Of a stretch of DNA of 16,838 nt, positions 1 to 7,325 are shown piece by piece (positions within the stretch are counted from its first letter, which is position 1; every line of letters starts with the position of its first letter). A program made the position numbers and the translations under genes. A model generated the notes under the pieces. The model had not been told where the DNA came from. It saw only the letters and a program-made list of their open reading frames with translations, and made no database searches. Origin of the DNA: an uncultured Clostridia bacterium (GTDB lineage Bacteria; Bacillota; Clostridia; Christensenellales; Borkfalkiaceae). The stretch spans positions 1 through 16,838 of the forward strand of contig CANQUY010000023.1 in NCBI GenBank assembly GCA_947627125.1. Direction: 5' to 3'.

Positions 1-426
1 CATACCCATTCCACCTTTGCGACGGCATGGGCACAGGCGGGCCGCTCCATTCCCTTCTACGGCACGACCCACGCCGACTATTTCTACGGTGACATTCCCT
101 GCGCCCGTTCCCTCACCCAAGCGGAGATCGAGGGGGAGTACGAGAAGAATACGGGCCTTGCCATTGTCGAGAAATTCAGAGAGGACGATCTGGATCCTAT
201 GGCGGTGCCGGGCGTGCTCATCAAGAGCCACGGCGTATTCGCATTCGGCAAGGACGGGGATAATTCCGTCTACAATGCGACGGTCATTGAGGAAGTCGCC
301 AAGATGGCGTTTATCACCGAACAGCTGAATCCCGACGTTTCCCGCGCAGATCGGTTCATGATGGAAAAGCACTATCAGCGCAAACACGGAAAGAATGCTT
401 ATTACGGACAGAAAAAATTAAGATAA
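1..426 (+). CDS. araD: L-ribulose-5-phosphate 4-epimerase, C-terminal part (5' end outside window)
   Basis: Frame 1 is open from the first base to the TAA at 424-426 and gives 141 residues. They match the C-terminal part of the class II aldolase-fold epimerase that converts L-ribulose-5-P to D-xylulose-5-P in the cytoplasm. The window opens at an HTH motif, equivalent to the zinc ligands H95 and H97 of E. coli AraD. The motif GTTHADYFYG carries the equivalent of D120, and SHG (window residue 77) supplies the third zinc histidine at exactly the E. coli spacing (76 residues from the first). The protein ends in the family-typical KHGKNAYYGQ. About 94 N-terminal residues are missing because of the window edge, not because of a mutation. 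araA follows downstream on the same strand, but 455 bp of repeat-filled DNA lies between them. Confidence 0.95.
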   Translation, partial: HTHSTFATAWAQAGRSIPFYGTTHADYFYGDIPCARSLTQAEIEGEYEKNTGLAIVEKFREDDLDPMAVPGVLIKSHGVFAFGKDGDNSVYNATVIEEVAKMAFITEQLNPDVSRADRFMMEKHYQRKHGKNAYYGQKKLR

Positions 427-434
427 GTAAGATT

Positions 435-470
435 CGTTGATTTCTTTTTAAGGGCAAAAAGAAATCAACG
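435..470 (+). terminator. Perfect 15-bp hairpin just after araD (terminator-like, no U-tract)
   Basis: Arms at 435-449 and 456-470 are perfectly complementary around a 6-nt loop. The hairpin starts 9 nt after the araD stop. No T-run follows the right arm (it is followed by aggggttaag), so it is not a textbook intrinsic terminator. It could terminate weakly or protect the araD mRNA 3' end from exonucleases. Position supports a 3'-end role; the mechanism is inferred. Confidence 0.55.
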
Positions 471-626
471 AGGGGTTAAGCGGCGTTTTCCACAATGACT
501 TATGCGGCCGACAACTCCGTTTTTCACAGGGGTAGTAAGCCGCAGGTATGCGGCAAATTGGGTGCGCTTAGGCAGGGCGACCCTGCCACGCGCAGTGATT
601 TGGAACGGGGCCGTTGAAGTACGGGG
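471..626. other. Intergenic DNA with no recognised gene
   Basis: This stretch lies between the araD hairpin and the repeat nest. The open frames here carry no recognisable motif and no convincing ribosome binding site. The only notable feature is a short palindromic segment, agggcgaccctgcc. I cannot assign a function; it may be decayed sequence. Confidence 0.4.
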
Positions 627-840
627 GCTCATTCTGAGCGTAGCGCCGCGTCATTCTGAGAATGCGAGCAGGACGAGAGGACGGGACTTGACCCGAAGAA
701 TCTCGCGGCGAAAGTCCATAAAATATGCGGCGAGATGCTTCAGTAAGGCTATCATAGACTGCGTTGTGCTCACGTTCTCAGCATGACGCCGCCATAGGCC
801 TCCGTGCGTCTAACGGGATGCTTCGTTTCAGCATGAGCGC
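627..840 (+). repeat. Outer MITE-like repeat, apparently interrupted by a second copy
   Basis: The left end GCTCATTCTGAGCG (627-640) and the right end TTTCAGCATGAGCGC (826-840) are imperfect inverted repeats of the same family as the element inside (649-788). The arrangement looks like one element inserted into another, or two tandem partial copies. The right end stops about 25 bp before the araA ribosome binding site, so any araA promoter would have to lie in or next to the repeat. No convincing -35/-10 pair was seen between 841 and 865. Confidence 0.5.
649..788 (+). repeat. MITE-like intergenic repeat, copy 1 (14-bp terminal inverted repeats)
   Basis: The ends are CGTCATTCTGAGAA (649-662) and TTCTCAGCATGACG (775-788), which are inverted repeats with one mismatch. 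Inside is a second inverted pair, GAAGAATCTCGC (695-706) and GCGAGATGCTTC (730-741), also with one mismatch. The element can therefore fold into a two-tier hairpin. A second copy in the opposite orientation lies at 15540-15682. No coding capacity is evident. This type of intergenic repeat, with CATTCTGAG and GAATCTCGC boxes, is familiar from many bacterial genomes; mobility is inferred from the structure. Confidence 0.8.
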
Positions 841-881
841 AAAATAATTCAAATAAAAATCCATAAAGGGGTATGAATATC

Positions 882-2342
882 ATGAAAGAAAAAGTAGTTT
901 ATTGGCTCACAGGGTCGCAGACTCTGTACGGTGACGACGTGCTCGCACATGTCGCACAGCACTCCAAAGAAATGGCAAATTACGTCAACAAGCACGTTCC
1001 CGTCACGGTGAAGTATCTCACCACCTGCAAGAGCTCCGATGAGGTCATCGAGGCCGTGAAGAAGGTCAACAACGACGAGAACTGCATCGGCATCATCACG
1101 TGGTGCCACACCTTCTCGCCCGCAAAGATGTGGATCAAGGGCCTCAAGATGCTTCAGAAGCCCATGTGCCACTTCGCAACGCAGTACAACGAGAAACTTC
1201 CCTACGACACCATCGATATGGACTTCATGAACGAGAACCAGGCCGCCCACGGCGACAGGGAATTCGGCTATATCGTCGCCCGCCTTCGCATGGACAACAA
1301 GGTCATCGTCGGGTATTATAAGGATCCCGAGGCTCTCAAAGAACTTGCCTCGTGGTGCGTCACGGCGGCGGGCTATGCGTTCTCCAAGACGGTGAAGGTC
1401 GCCCGCTTCTCAGACAACATGCGCGACGTCGCCGTCACCGAGGGCGACAAGGTGGACGCCCATATCAACCTCGGCTGGCAGGTCGATTACTATCCCGTCG
1501 GCGACCTTGTGGACTTCATCAACGAGGTCACGGAGGAAGAAGTGGACGCTCTCATGGCCGAATACGCCGAAAAGTACACGATGGGGACCGACCGTATCGA
1601 CGTCGTCCGTGAACAGGCCAAGTACGAGATCGCCATTGAAAAACTCTGCAAGGAAAAGGGCGGCTATATCGGCATCGTCGACCACTTCGGCGCCCTGCAC
1701 GATATGAACCAGCTCCCCGGCCTCGCCATTCAAGATTTACAGAGCAAGGGATACGGCTTCGGCGCGGAGGGCGATTGGAAGATCGCTGCGCTCGGGGCCA
1801 CCATGCAGTACATGGCAGGACAGAAGGGCACGGGCCTCATGGAGGACTACACCTACGACCTTGTGGACGGCCTCTGCCTCGGCGCACACATGCTCGAAGT
1901 CAGCCCGCAGTTTGCCTCCACAAAGCCCGAAATTCAGGTCCACCCGCTCTCCATCGGCGGAAAGTCCGACCCCGCCCGCCTCGTCTTTGAGGGAATCGAA
2001 TCCCCCGAAGCGATTGCCGTTTCCATGATCGACATGGGGGACAGAATGCGCCTCATTGTGCAGAAAATTTCCCTCGTCAAATATCCTCATCCGATGCCCA
2101 ACCTTCCCGTCGGCGGGCTCATGTGGCAGTATCAGCCCAACTTTAAGGACGGGGTCGCCGCATGGATCTACGCGGGCGGCGCGCACCACACCGTCGTTTC
2201 CTCCGTCGTCACGGCACAGCAGATGGTGGACCTCGGCAACATGTGGGGCGTAGAGGTCGTCCTCATCGACGAAAACACGGAGATCAATTCTTTCAAAGAA
2301 AAGCTCATGTGGTCGGACGCCGTCTGGAAGACGAGAAGATAA
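882..2342 (+). CDS. araA: L-arabinose isomerase
   Basis: This cytoplasmic, Mn-dependent enzyme isomerises L-arabinose to L-ribulose, the first catabolic step. The 486 residues are close to the usual ~500. The N-terminus has the family WLTGSQTLYG segment. The four metal/catalytic positions of E. coli AraA are all present: Glu296 in GAEGDWK, Glu321 in LMEDYTYD, His354 in VHPLSIGGKSDPAR, and His435/His436 in GGAHHTV. An in-frame ATG at 873 lies only 1 nt after the AAAGGGG site (865-871). The ATG at 882 has a 10-nt spacer and gives the natural MKEKVVYWL start, so it is preferred. A GC hairpin follows the stop. No kinase gene (araB) is visible in the window. Confidence 0.96.
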   Translation: MKEKVVYWLTGSQTLYGDDVLAHVAQHSKEMANYVNKHVPVTVKYLTTCKSSDEVIEAVKKVNNDENCIGIITWCHTFSPAKMWIKGLKMLQKPMCHFATQYNEKLPYDTIDMDFMNENQAAHGDREFGYIVARLRMDNKVIVGYYKDPEALKELASWCVTAAGYAFSKTVKVARFSDNMRDVAVTEGDKVDAHINLGWQVDYYPVGDLVDFINEVTEEEVDALMAEYAEKYTMGTDRIDVVREQAKYEIAIEKLCKEKGGYIGIVDHFGALHDMNQLPGLAIQDLQSKGYGFGAEGDWKIAALGATMQYMAGQKGTGLMEDYTYDLVDGLCLGAHMLEVSPQFASTKPEIQVHPLSIGGKSDPARLVFEGIESPEAIAVSMIDMGDRMRLIVQKISLVKYPHPMPNLPVGGLMWQYQPNFKDGVAAWIYAGGAHHTVVSSVVTAQQMVDLGNMWGVEVVLIDENTEINSFKEKLMWSDAVWKTRR

Positions 2343-2354
2343 CGTCAAACACGG

Positions 2355-2383
2355 GGGCGGCGGACATCTGCCGCCCTTATTGT
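2355..2383 (+). terminator. Putative intrinsic terminator of araA
   Basis: GGGCGGC (2355-2361) and GCCGCCC (2370-2376) form a perfect 7-bp GC stem with an 8-nt loop. It starts 12 nt after the araA stop and is followed by TTATTGT, a short, imperfect U-tract. Termination may be partial. Confidence 0.6.
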
Positions 2384-2423
2384 ACTGCCGCACTCTCATG
2401 CCCCTTCCTTGGGGAGGGCCCGA

Positions 2424-2470
2424 ACGCAGTCACGCCCCCTCCCGAGGAGGAGGGGGGGGGTAGGGGGTGG
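2424..2470 (+). repeat. GC-rich intergenic repeat, copy 1 (GAACGCAGTCA... box)
   Basis: This segment holds GAACGCAGTCACGC followed by ctccc/gaggag runs and a gggggtaggggg tail. The reverse complement of 15695-15743 has the same order: GAACGCAGTCATGC, then CCTCCTCGAGGA, then a gggggtagggg tail. It sits immediately upstream of the GH36 ribosome binding site and could affect readthrough from araA. Confidence 0.55.
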
Positions 2471-2484
2471 GCAACGGAGGTATC

Positions 2485-4542
2485 ATGTTCTTTAAAAAAT
2501 ACATCTTCGGCAAGTCGGCCGTATACTATGTTGAAACGCCCGTCGAGGGGCACGAGAATAAAACGGTCATCGGCCTTGCCGTCTATCCCAAAAATGTCAA
2601 GGCGGAACCCGAAAAGCTCTGCCTCGACAGCCTTGTGCAGGTCGCTTTCACGGGGGACGAGGCCCTCATCGACTATACCCTCGGCGTCACTATGCGGAAC
2701 CGCAGTTCCACCCTTCTCAAGGTCAAAAAGCAGACGCGAAGGGGGAATTCCGTGACGACGGTCCTCACGGACGAATTCAAAAATACATACACCCATGTCC
2801 TGAACTATGCCCCCGAAACGGGCGTTTTCACGACATATGTGCGATATTTTAACGATTCGGACGCCATTCGCACCCTCGAAATGCTCTCGAGTTTTTCGCT
2901 CAGCGGCATCACTTCCGTGAAGGGGGGCTGCAGGAACACGATGGGGCTCTCCCTCTCCCGCATGACGAGCGCATGGTCGCGGGAATGCCGCCTCAAAACG
3001 GAGAAGTTTTCGGACCTCGGCTTCGACATGAGCTGGGCCCGCTACGGCGTCAAAGTCGAAAAATTCGGGCAGGTCGGCTCCATGCCAAACAGGGGGTACT
3101 ATCCCTTTGCGGCGGTCGGCGACGAAAAATTCTGCCTCGGCGTGCAGATCGAGGCTCCCTATTCGTGGCAGATCGAGCTCTATGAGGAAAAGGAGAGCTG
3201 CGCGCTCTCGGGCGGCCTCGGGGACTATGAATCCGCCCATTGGCGCAAGGAAATTCTCCCCGGGGAGAGTTTTGAGAGCGGCAAGGCGTTTTTCACCCTG
3301 CAAAAGGACCTCACCGCCGTCTGCAACGCCCTTGTGCACGAGCAGGAAAGGCTTCTTTCCGTTCCCGCAAGCGAGGAGGAAATGCCCGTCATGTACAACG
3401 AGTACTGCGCCACTTGGGGGAACCCGACGCAGGAGCTCATGCTCGAGATGATGGACGCGCTGAAGGCCCTTCCGCAGGTGAAGTATTTCGTCATCGACAG
3501 CGGTTGGTACAAGCCCGAGGACAGGGGCTGGTGTAACGCCATCGGCGATTGGGATATCAACCGCAAGATCTTTCCCGATCTTTCCGTCATCTCCCAAAAG
3601 GCGAAGTCCATGGGGATGAAAGCGGGCATCTGGTATGAGTTTGAAGTCGCGGGGCGGGACAGCAAGACGTTCTATCAGGAGGACATGCTTCTCCATCGTG
3701 ACGGCCATGTGCTCACGAGCAAGAACCGCCGCTTTCTCGACCTCAGAACGGAAGAGGCGGAGCGGTTTTTGCAGGAAAAGCTCCTAAAACAGCTCAAGGT
3801 GAGCGGTTTTGAGTACATTAAGATAGATTATAACGACAATATCGGCACGGGGTGCGACAGCGAGGACGGCGCATCCCTCGGCGAGGGCGGCAGACAGGTG
3901 ACGGAGGCGAGCCTCGAGTGGCTTGAAAAGCTCAAAGAGGAGATCCCCGCGCTCGTCATCGAGAACTGCTCCTCGGGCGGCAGCAGGATCGAGCCGAGGC
4001 GCATGCAGATGGTTTCCATGTGTTCCTTCTCGGACGCCCACGAATGCCCCGAGATCCCGCTCGTCGCGGCCAACGTTTCCCGCGTCATTCCCGCAAGGCA
4101 GGAGCAGATCTGGGCGGTCCTCAGGGGAGATGAGAGGGACAGCCGCACGATCTATTCGCTCTGCGCGGCCATGATGGGCAGAATTTGCCTCTCGGGTGAC
4201 ATTCTGAAACTCTCGGAAGAGAAGTTCAAACTCATCCAAAGAGGCCTCGATTTTTACGAAAAAATCAAACATATCATTCGATTTGGCGATATCAAGAGGA
4301 TCGACTGCAACGTGGAATACTACCGCAACCCCAAGGGAAGGCAGGTGTATGTCAAGGAATATGAAGGAAAGAGGCTTGTCATTGTTCATTTCCTCGACGA
4401 CGAGAGCGAAGTAAAGCTCAGCGCAAAGGGATACCGCCTCCTCGCAAGCTATACCGATCTGAAGTACGAAATGGGAGAAAAACTCGCTATAAGTGGCGAA
4501 AAATTCCATGCAGGCGCATGGCTAGTTGAAAAGGAGAACTGA
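2485..4542 (+). CDS. Glycoside hydrolase family 36-type (alpha-galactosidase-like) enzyme
   Basis: The 685-residue protein has no signal peptide or TM segment, so it is predicted to be cytoplasmic. An N-terminal beta-sandwich region (about 1-300) precedes the (beta/alpha)8 catalytic domain, which opens with YNEYCATWGNPT at residue 304. The nucleophile motif is YIKIDYND (Asp448), and the acid/base motif is SFSDAHE (Asp517) after CSSGGSRIEPRRM. The 69-residue spacing fits GH36 retaining enzymes. A small beta C-terminal domain follows. GH36 enzymes hydrolyse alpha-1,6-galactosides such as melibiose and raffinose; the exact substrate is not known here, and the araA neighbour raises L-arabinopyranosides as an alternative. 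The ATG at 2485 follows GGAGG (2476-2480) with 4-nt spacing. An upstream in-frame GTG (2467) has no such site. Confidence 0.88.
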   Translation: MFFKKYIFGKSAVYYVETPVEGHENKTVIGLAVYPKNVKAEPEKLCLDSLVQVAFTGDEALIDYTLGVTMRNRSSTLLKVKKQTRRGNSVTTVLTDEFKNTYTHVLNYAPETGVFTTYVRYFNDSDAIRTLEMLSSFSLSGITSVKGGCRNTMGLSLSRMTSAWSRECRLKTEKFSDLGFDMSWARYGVKVEKFGQVGSMPNRGYYPFAAVGDEKFCLGVQIEAPYSWQIELYEEKESCALSGGLGDYESAHWRKEILPGESFESGKAFFTLQKDLTAVCNALVHEQERLLSVPASEEEMPVMYNEYCATWGNPTQELMLEMMDALKALPQVKYFVIDSGWYKPEDRGWCNAIGDWDINRKIFPDLSVISQKAKSMGMKAGIWYEFEVAGRDSKTFYQEDMLLHRDGHVLTSKNRRFLDLRTEEAERFLQEKLLKQLKVSGFEYIKIDYNDNIGTGCDSEDGASLGEGGRQVTEASLEWLEKLKEEIPALVIENCSSGGSRIEPRRMQMVSMCSFSDAHECPEIPLVAANVSRVIPARQEQIWAVLRGDERDSRTIYSLCAAMMGRICLSGDILKLSEEKFKLIQRGLDFYEKIKHIIRFGDIKRIDCNVEYYRNPKGRQVYVKEYEGKRLVIVHFLDDESEVKLSAKGYRLLASYTDLKYEMGEKLAISGEKFHAGAWLVEKEN

Positions 4543-4543
4543 C

Positions 4544-5758
4544 ATGAAACAGCTGAGCAGTTTGCTCGCCGAAAGGGGACAGACCCATATTTTACAGGGA
4601 TTTGAGGAGCTCACGCCGTCGGAGCAGAACGATTTTGTCAAGCAGATCGAAAATATTGATTGGGAGATGCTCGAGCTCTGGAAACACCCCGAGGATCTCA
4701 GCGGAAAGGGGAGGGTGGAACCCATTGCGGGGCTCTCCCTCAACGAGATCGAGGCGCGTCGGGCAGAGTATTTCGCCCTCGGCGCAGAGGCGATCCGCGG
4801 GGAAAAAGTCGCCTGCGTTCTCCTCGCGGGCGGGCAGGGGACGCGGCTCGGCTCGGACGGCCCCAAGGGAGCCTATGACATTGGCATCTCCCATCCCCTG
4901 TATATCTTCGAGATGCAGATCAAAAACCTGCTCGACGTGTGCGCGGCCTGCCATGCGTATGTGCCGCTCCTCATCATGACGAGTGACAAAAACGACGCTA
5001 TAACCCGCGAATTTTTGAAAAAACACGCCTATTTCGGCTACCCCGCATCGCACATTCGCTTCTTTGAACAGGACATGGCCCCGAGCGTCAGCTTTACGGG
5101 CAAACTTTATTTGGAGGCAAAGGGCAGGCTCGCGCTCTCCCCCAACGGCAACGGCGGCTGGTATTCCTCCATGAAGCGGGCGGGAGCGGACAGAGATTTT
5201 CCGCATCTCGAATGGTACAACGTCTATGGCGTGGACAACGTGTTGCAGCGGAGCGCCGATCCCGTCTTTGTGGGGGCCGTCATTGCAAGCGGCATGAACA
5301 GCGGCGCGAAGGTCGTCCGCAAGACACAGCCGCGCGAGAAGGTCGGCGTCCTCTGCCTCGAGGACAAAAAACCCTCCGTCATCGAATACTATGAACTGAC
5401 CGAGGAGATGGCGAACATGCGGGGGAAAGACGGAAATTTGAGCTATTCCTTCGGCGTCATTCTGAACTATTTGCTCTCCGCAAAGAAGCTCGAAGAGATC
5501 GCGGGGGAACGCATCCCCGTGCACGTCGTCAAGAAAAAAATCGCACATATCGACGAAAACGGCGCATTTGTGAAGCCCGATAGTGAGAACGGGTATAAGT
5601 TTGAAACCCTCATTCTCGACATGGTCCGCCTCATGGACAGCTGCCTGCCCTTCGAGGTTGAGCGGGAGAGGGAGTTCGCTCCCATCAAGAACAAGGAGGG
5701 GGTGGACAGCGTGGAAACCGCGCGCATTCTCCTTCAGAGAAACGGGGTGACGCTGTGA
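4544..5758 (+). CDS. UDPGP-family UDP-sugar pyrophosphorylase (UDP-GlcNAc/UDP-hexose type)
   Basis: This enzyme is predicted to make UDP-sugars from UTP and a sugar-1-phosphate in the cytoplasm. The 404 residues carry the eukaryote-like UDPGP signature: nucleotide-binding loop LAGGQGTRLGSDGPKG (94-109), FFEQ, LSPNGNGGWY, a VDN metal/nucleotide motif, KTQPREKVGV, HVVKKKI, NGYKFE, and a terminal EFAPIKNKEG followed by DSVETAR. These are typical of the UAP1-like UDP-N-acetylhexosamine pyrophosphorylases and their bacterial relatives, not of GalU or GlmU. The substrate is uncertain: GlcNAc-1-P, Gal-1-P or Glc-1-P. AAGGAG (4531-4536) gives a 7-nt spacer to the ATG. The GH36 stop ends 1 nt before it, so the two genes are very likely co-transcribed and translationally coupled. 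Confidence 0.9.
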   Translation: MKQLSSLLAERGQTHILQGFEELTPSEQNDFVKQIENIDWEMLELWKHPEDLSGKGRVEPIAGLSLNEIEARRAEYFALGAEAIRGEKVACVLLAGGQGTRLGSDGPKGAYDIGISHPLYIFEMQIKNLLDVCAACHAYVPLLIMTSDKNDAITREFLKKHAYFGYPASHIRFFEQDMAPSVSFTGKLYLEAKGRLALSPNGNGGWYSSMKRAGADRDFPHLEWYNVYGVDNVLQRSADPVFVGAVIASGMNSGAKVVRKTQPREKVGVLCLEDKKPSVIEYYELTEEMANMRGKDGNLSYSFGVILNYLLSAKKLEEIAGERIPVHVVKKKIAHIDENGAFVKPDSENGYKFETLILDMVRLMDSCLPFEVEREREFAPIKNKEGVDSVETARILLQRNGVTL

Positions 5759-6090
5759 CGCAGAAATTACAGAAATTTATCGAAGCCCTCTACGCGCTCA
5801 ACCAGACAATGAAAAAGCTCTTCGAGAGCGGGGACGTCGGGCTGTTCACCGAAATGAACGGGCAGATCAAGGAAATGTACCGCCTCCAGCACGGGAACAA
5901 TGACCCCATCATGCAGGCCATCGACATTGATTGCGATATCATCTACCACAATTTCGACATGATCGTCGCGGTCCTCCGCACGACGGAGGAGGGCGTGATC
6001 GACAGGGGCGCACAGACGGCGCTCAACAAATTTTTGCACAATATTGACGATTCCGTCGTGAGTATCGCCTCCGCGCTCGGCGTCGCCTGA
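5755..6090 (+). CDS. Hypothetical protein, small and helical, coupled to the UDPGP gene
   Basis: The 111-residue protein starts at a GTG that overlaps the preceding stop (GTGA, 5755-5758). GGGGTGA at 5744-5750 serves as a plausible ribosome binding site, and the overlap implies translational coupling. The sequence looks almost entirely alpha-helical, with amphipathic heptad-like stretches and no TM segment or signal peptide. It contains acidic clusters (DIDCDIIYHNFD) and one cysteine. I do not recognise the family. The overlapping start and codon use like its neighbours support it as a real gene. The next gene begins 21 nt later. Confidence 0.75.
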   Translation: MTQKLQKFIEALYALNQTMKKLFESGDVGLFTEMNGQIKEMYRLQHGNNDPIMQAIDIDCDIIYHNFDMIVAVLRTTEEGVIDRGAQTALNKFLHNIDDSVVSIASALGVA

Positions 6091-6111
6091 CGGCGAAAAA
6101 AGGAAACAAGT

Positions 6112-7296
6112 ATGGCATCGAAAAAGAAAAAGAAGAGCCCCGGGATCCTCCTGTCGGTCATTGCGTTCGTCCTCGTTCTCGTGATCGCGGCTTGCCTCTA
6201 TTGGTATTTCTTCATCTACAAAGAGGAAGCTCCCGCGGGGAATGGCACGGGGAACGGCACGGAGAACGGCTCCCACGAAGGGGATACCGGCAACGGCCAC
6301 GGGGACGGCGGGGTCATCTCGGGCGACCTTTCCATCCATTTTTTGGAGCTCGGCAACAAGTATGCGGGCGACTGTACGCTCATCAAGACGGGGAACACCG
6401 AAGTGCTCATCGACGCGGGTTCCCGCCAGGGTTCTGCCGCCGCGATCGTGCCCTATCTCGAGCAATACTGCACGGACGGCGTGCTCGAATACGTCATCGC
6501 GACCCACGCCCATCAGGATCATATCGCCGCCTTTGTCGGTACAAAATCGTCAACAGGCATCTTTGAAAACTTTGCCTGCGGCACGATCATCGACTACGCC
6601 CTCAAGAATACAAATTCCCAGATCTCAAAGGATTACGAGGCCGCCCGCGACAGAGAAGTCGAGGCGGGCGCAAAGCACTACACCGCGCTCGAATGCGTCA
6701 GGGAAGAGAACGGCGCGAAGAAGAGCTATGTCCTCGGCGAGGGGATCGAGATGACCATTCTCTATCAGAAATTCTACGAAACGACGAGTTCGGACGAGAA
6801 CAATTACTCCGTCTGCATGCTCCTGACGCAGGGAGAAAATCACTTCCTCTTTACGGGAGATCTCGAAAAGGAGGGGGAAGAGAGCCTCGCGGCATCCAAC
6901 GACCTTCCGCACTGCAAGCTCTTCAAGGGCGGCCATCACGGCAGCCGCACGTCGAGCAACGACATTTTGTTGAAGGAGATCACGCCCGAAATCGTCTGTA
7001 TCTGCTGCTGTGCGGGGGCGCCCGAATATTCCACCGACCCCGCCGCCATCTTCCCCACGCAGGAGATGATCGACCGCGTTGCCCGCTACACGAAGGAGAT
7101 CTATGTCACCTCGCTCGCAACGGATGTGGAATATAAGCCGAAAGCGTCGTGGAACTATACCTCCATGAACGGCAATATCACCGTTCTTTCGACTGCGGGC
7201 GGGCTCGAGGTCAAGGGGAGCAACAATTCCATAATTTTGAAGGAAACGGAGTGGTTCAAACAGAACAGAACATGGCCGAGTGACGGCGTACAGTAG
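6112..7296 (+). CDS. Membrane-anchored ComEC/Rec2-like metallo-beta-lactamase-fold protein (paralogue 1)
   Basis: The 394 residues begin with a lysine-rich head (KKKKK) and one TM helix (about 11-33). A Gly/Asn/Thr-rich linker (42-67) follows, then an MBL-fold domain from about 73, so the domain is predicted to face outside. Metal motifs are THAHQDH (His132, His134, Asp136, His137), FTGD (Asp250) and GGHHGSRTSSN (His275/His276). They resemble the MBL domain of the DNA-uptake protein ComEC and related hydrolases. Many cysteines are shared with the next gene. Extracellular phosphodiesterase or nuclease activity is a family-based inference; a different hydrolase is possible. AGGA (6101-6104) precedes the ATG by 7 nt. 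The following gene is its tandem paralogue. Confidence 0.85.
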   Translation: MASKKKKKSPGILLSVIAFVLVLVIAACLYWYFFIYKEEAPAGNGTGNGTENGSHEGDTGNGHGDGGVISGDLSIHFLELGNKYAGDCTLIKTGNTEVLIDAGSRQGSAAAIVPYLEQYCTDGVLEYVIATHAHQDHIAAFVGTKSSTGIFENFACGTIIDYALKNTNSQISKDYEAARDREVEAGAKHYTALECVREENGAKKSYVLGEGIEMTILYQKFYETTSSDENNYSVCMLLTQGENHFLFTGDLEKEGEESLAASNDLPHCKLFKGGHHGSRTSSNDILLKEITPEIVCICCCAGAPEYSTDPAAIFPTQEMIDRVARYTKEIYVTSLATDVEYKPKASWNYTSMNGNITVLSTAGGLEVKGSNNSIILKETEWFKQNRTWPSDGVQ

Positions 7297-7325
7297 AATA
7301 AATCGGAATTTCAGGAGGAAAAATC

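Noticed and set aside
502..786. 94-codon + strand frame in the araD-araA gap
   Set aside because: It runs through the MITE-like repeat, starts without a ribosome binding site and has no recognisable protein features.
873..881. ATG at 873 as the araA start
   Set aside because: It lies 1 nt after the AAAGGGG ribosome binding site, too close for initiation. The in-frame ATG at 882 has workable spacing, although the difference is only three residues.
2377..3708. Long - strand open frame (443 codons) opposite the GH36 gene
   Set aside because: It is the codon shadow of the GH36 gene in GC-rich DNA. It has no recognisable motif or ribosome binding site, and the opposite strand carries clear catalytic motifs.
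4592..5548. - strand open frame (318 codons) opposite the UDPGP gene
   Set aside because: It lies wholly inside a gene with intact family motifs; no family features are seen in its own translation.
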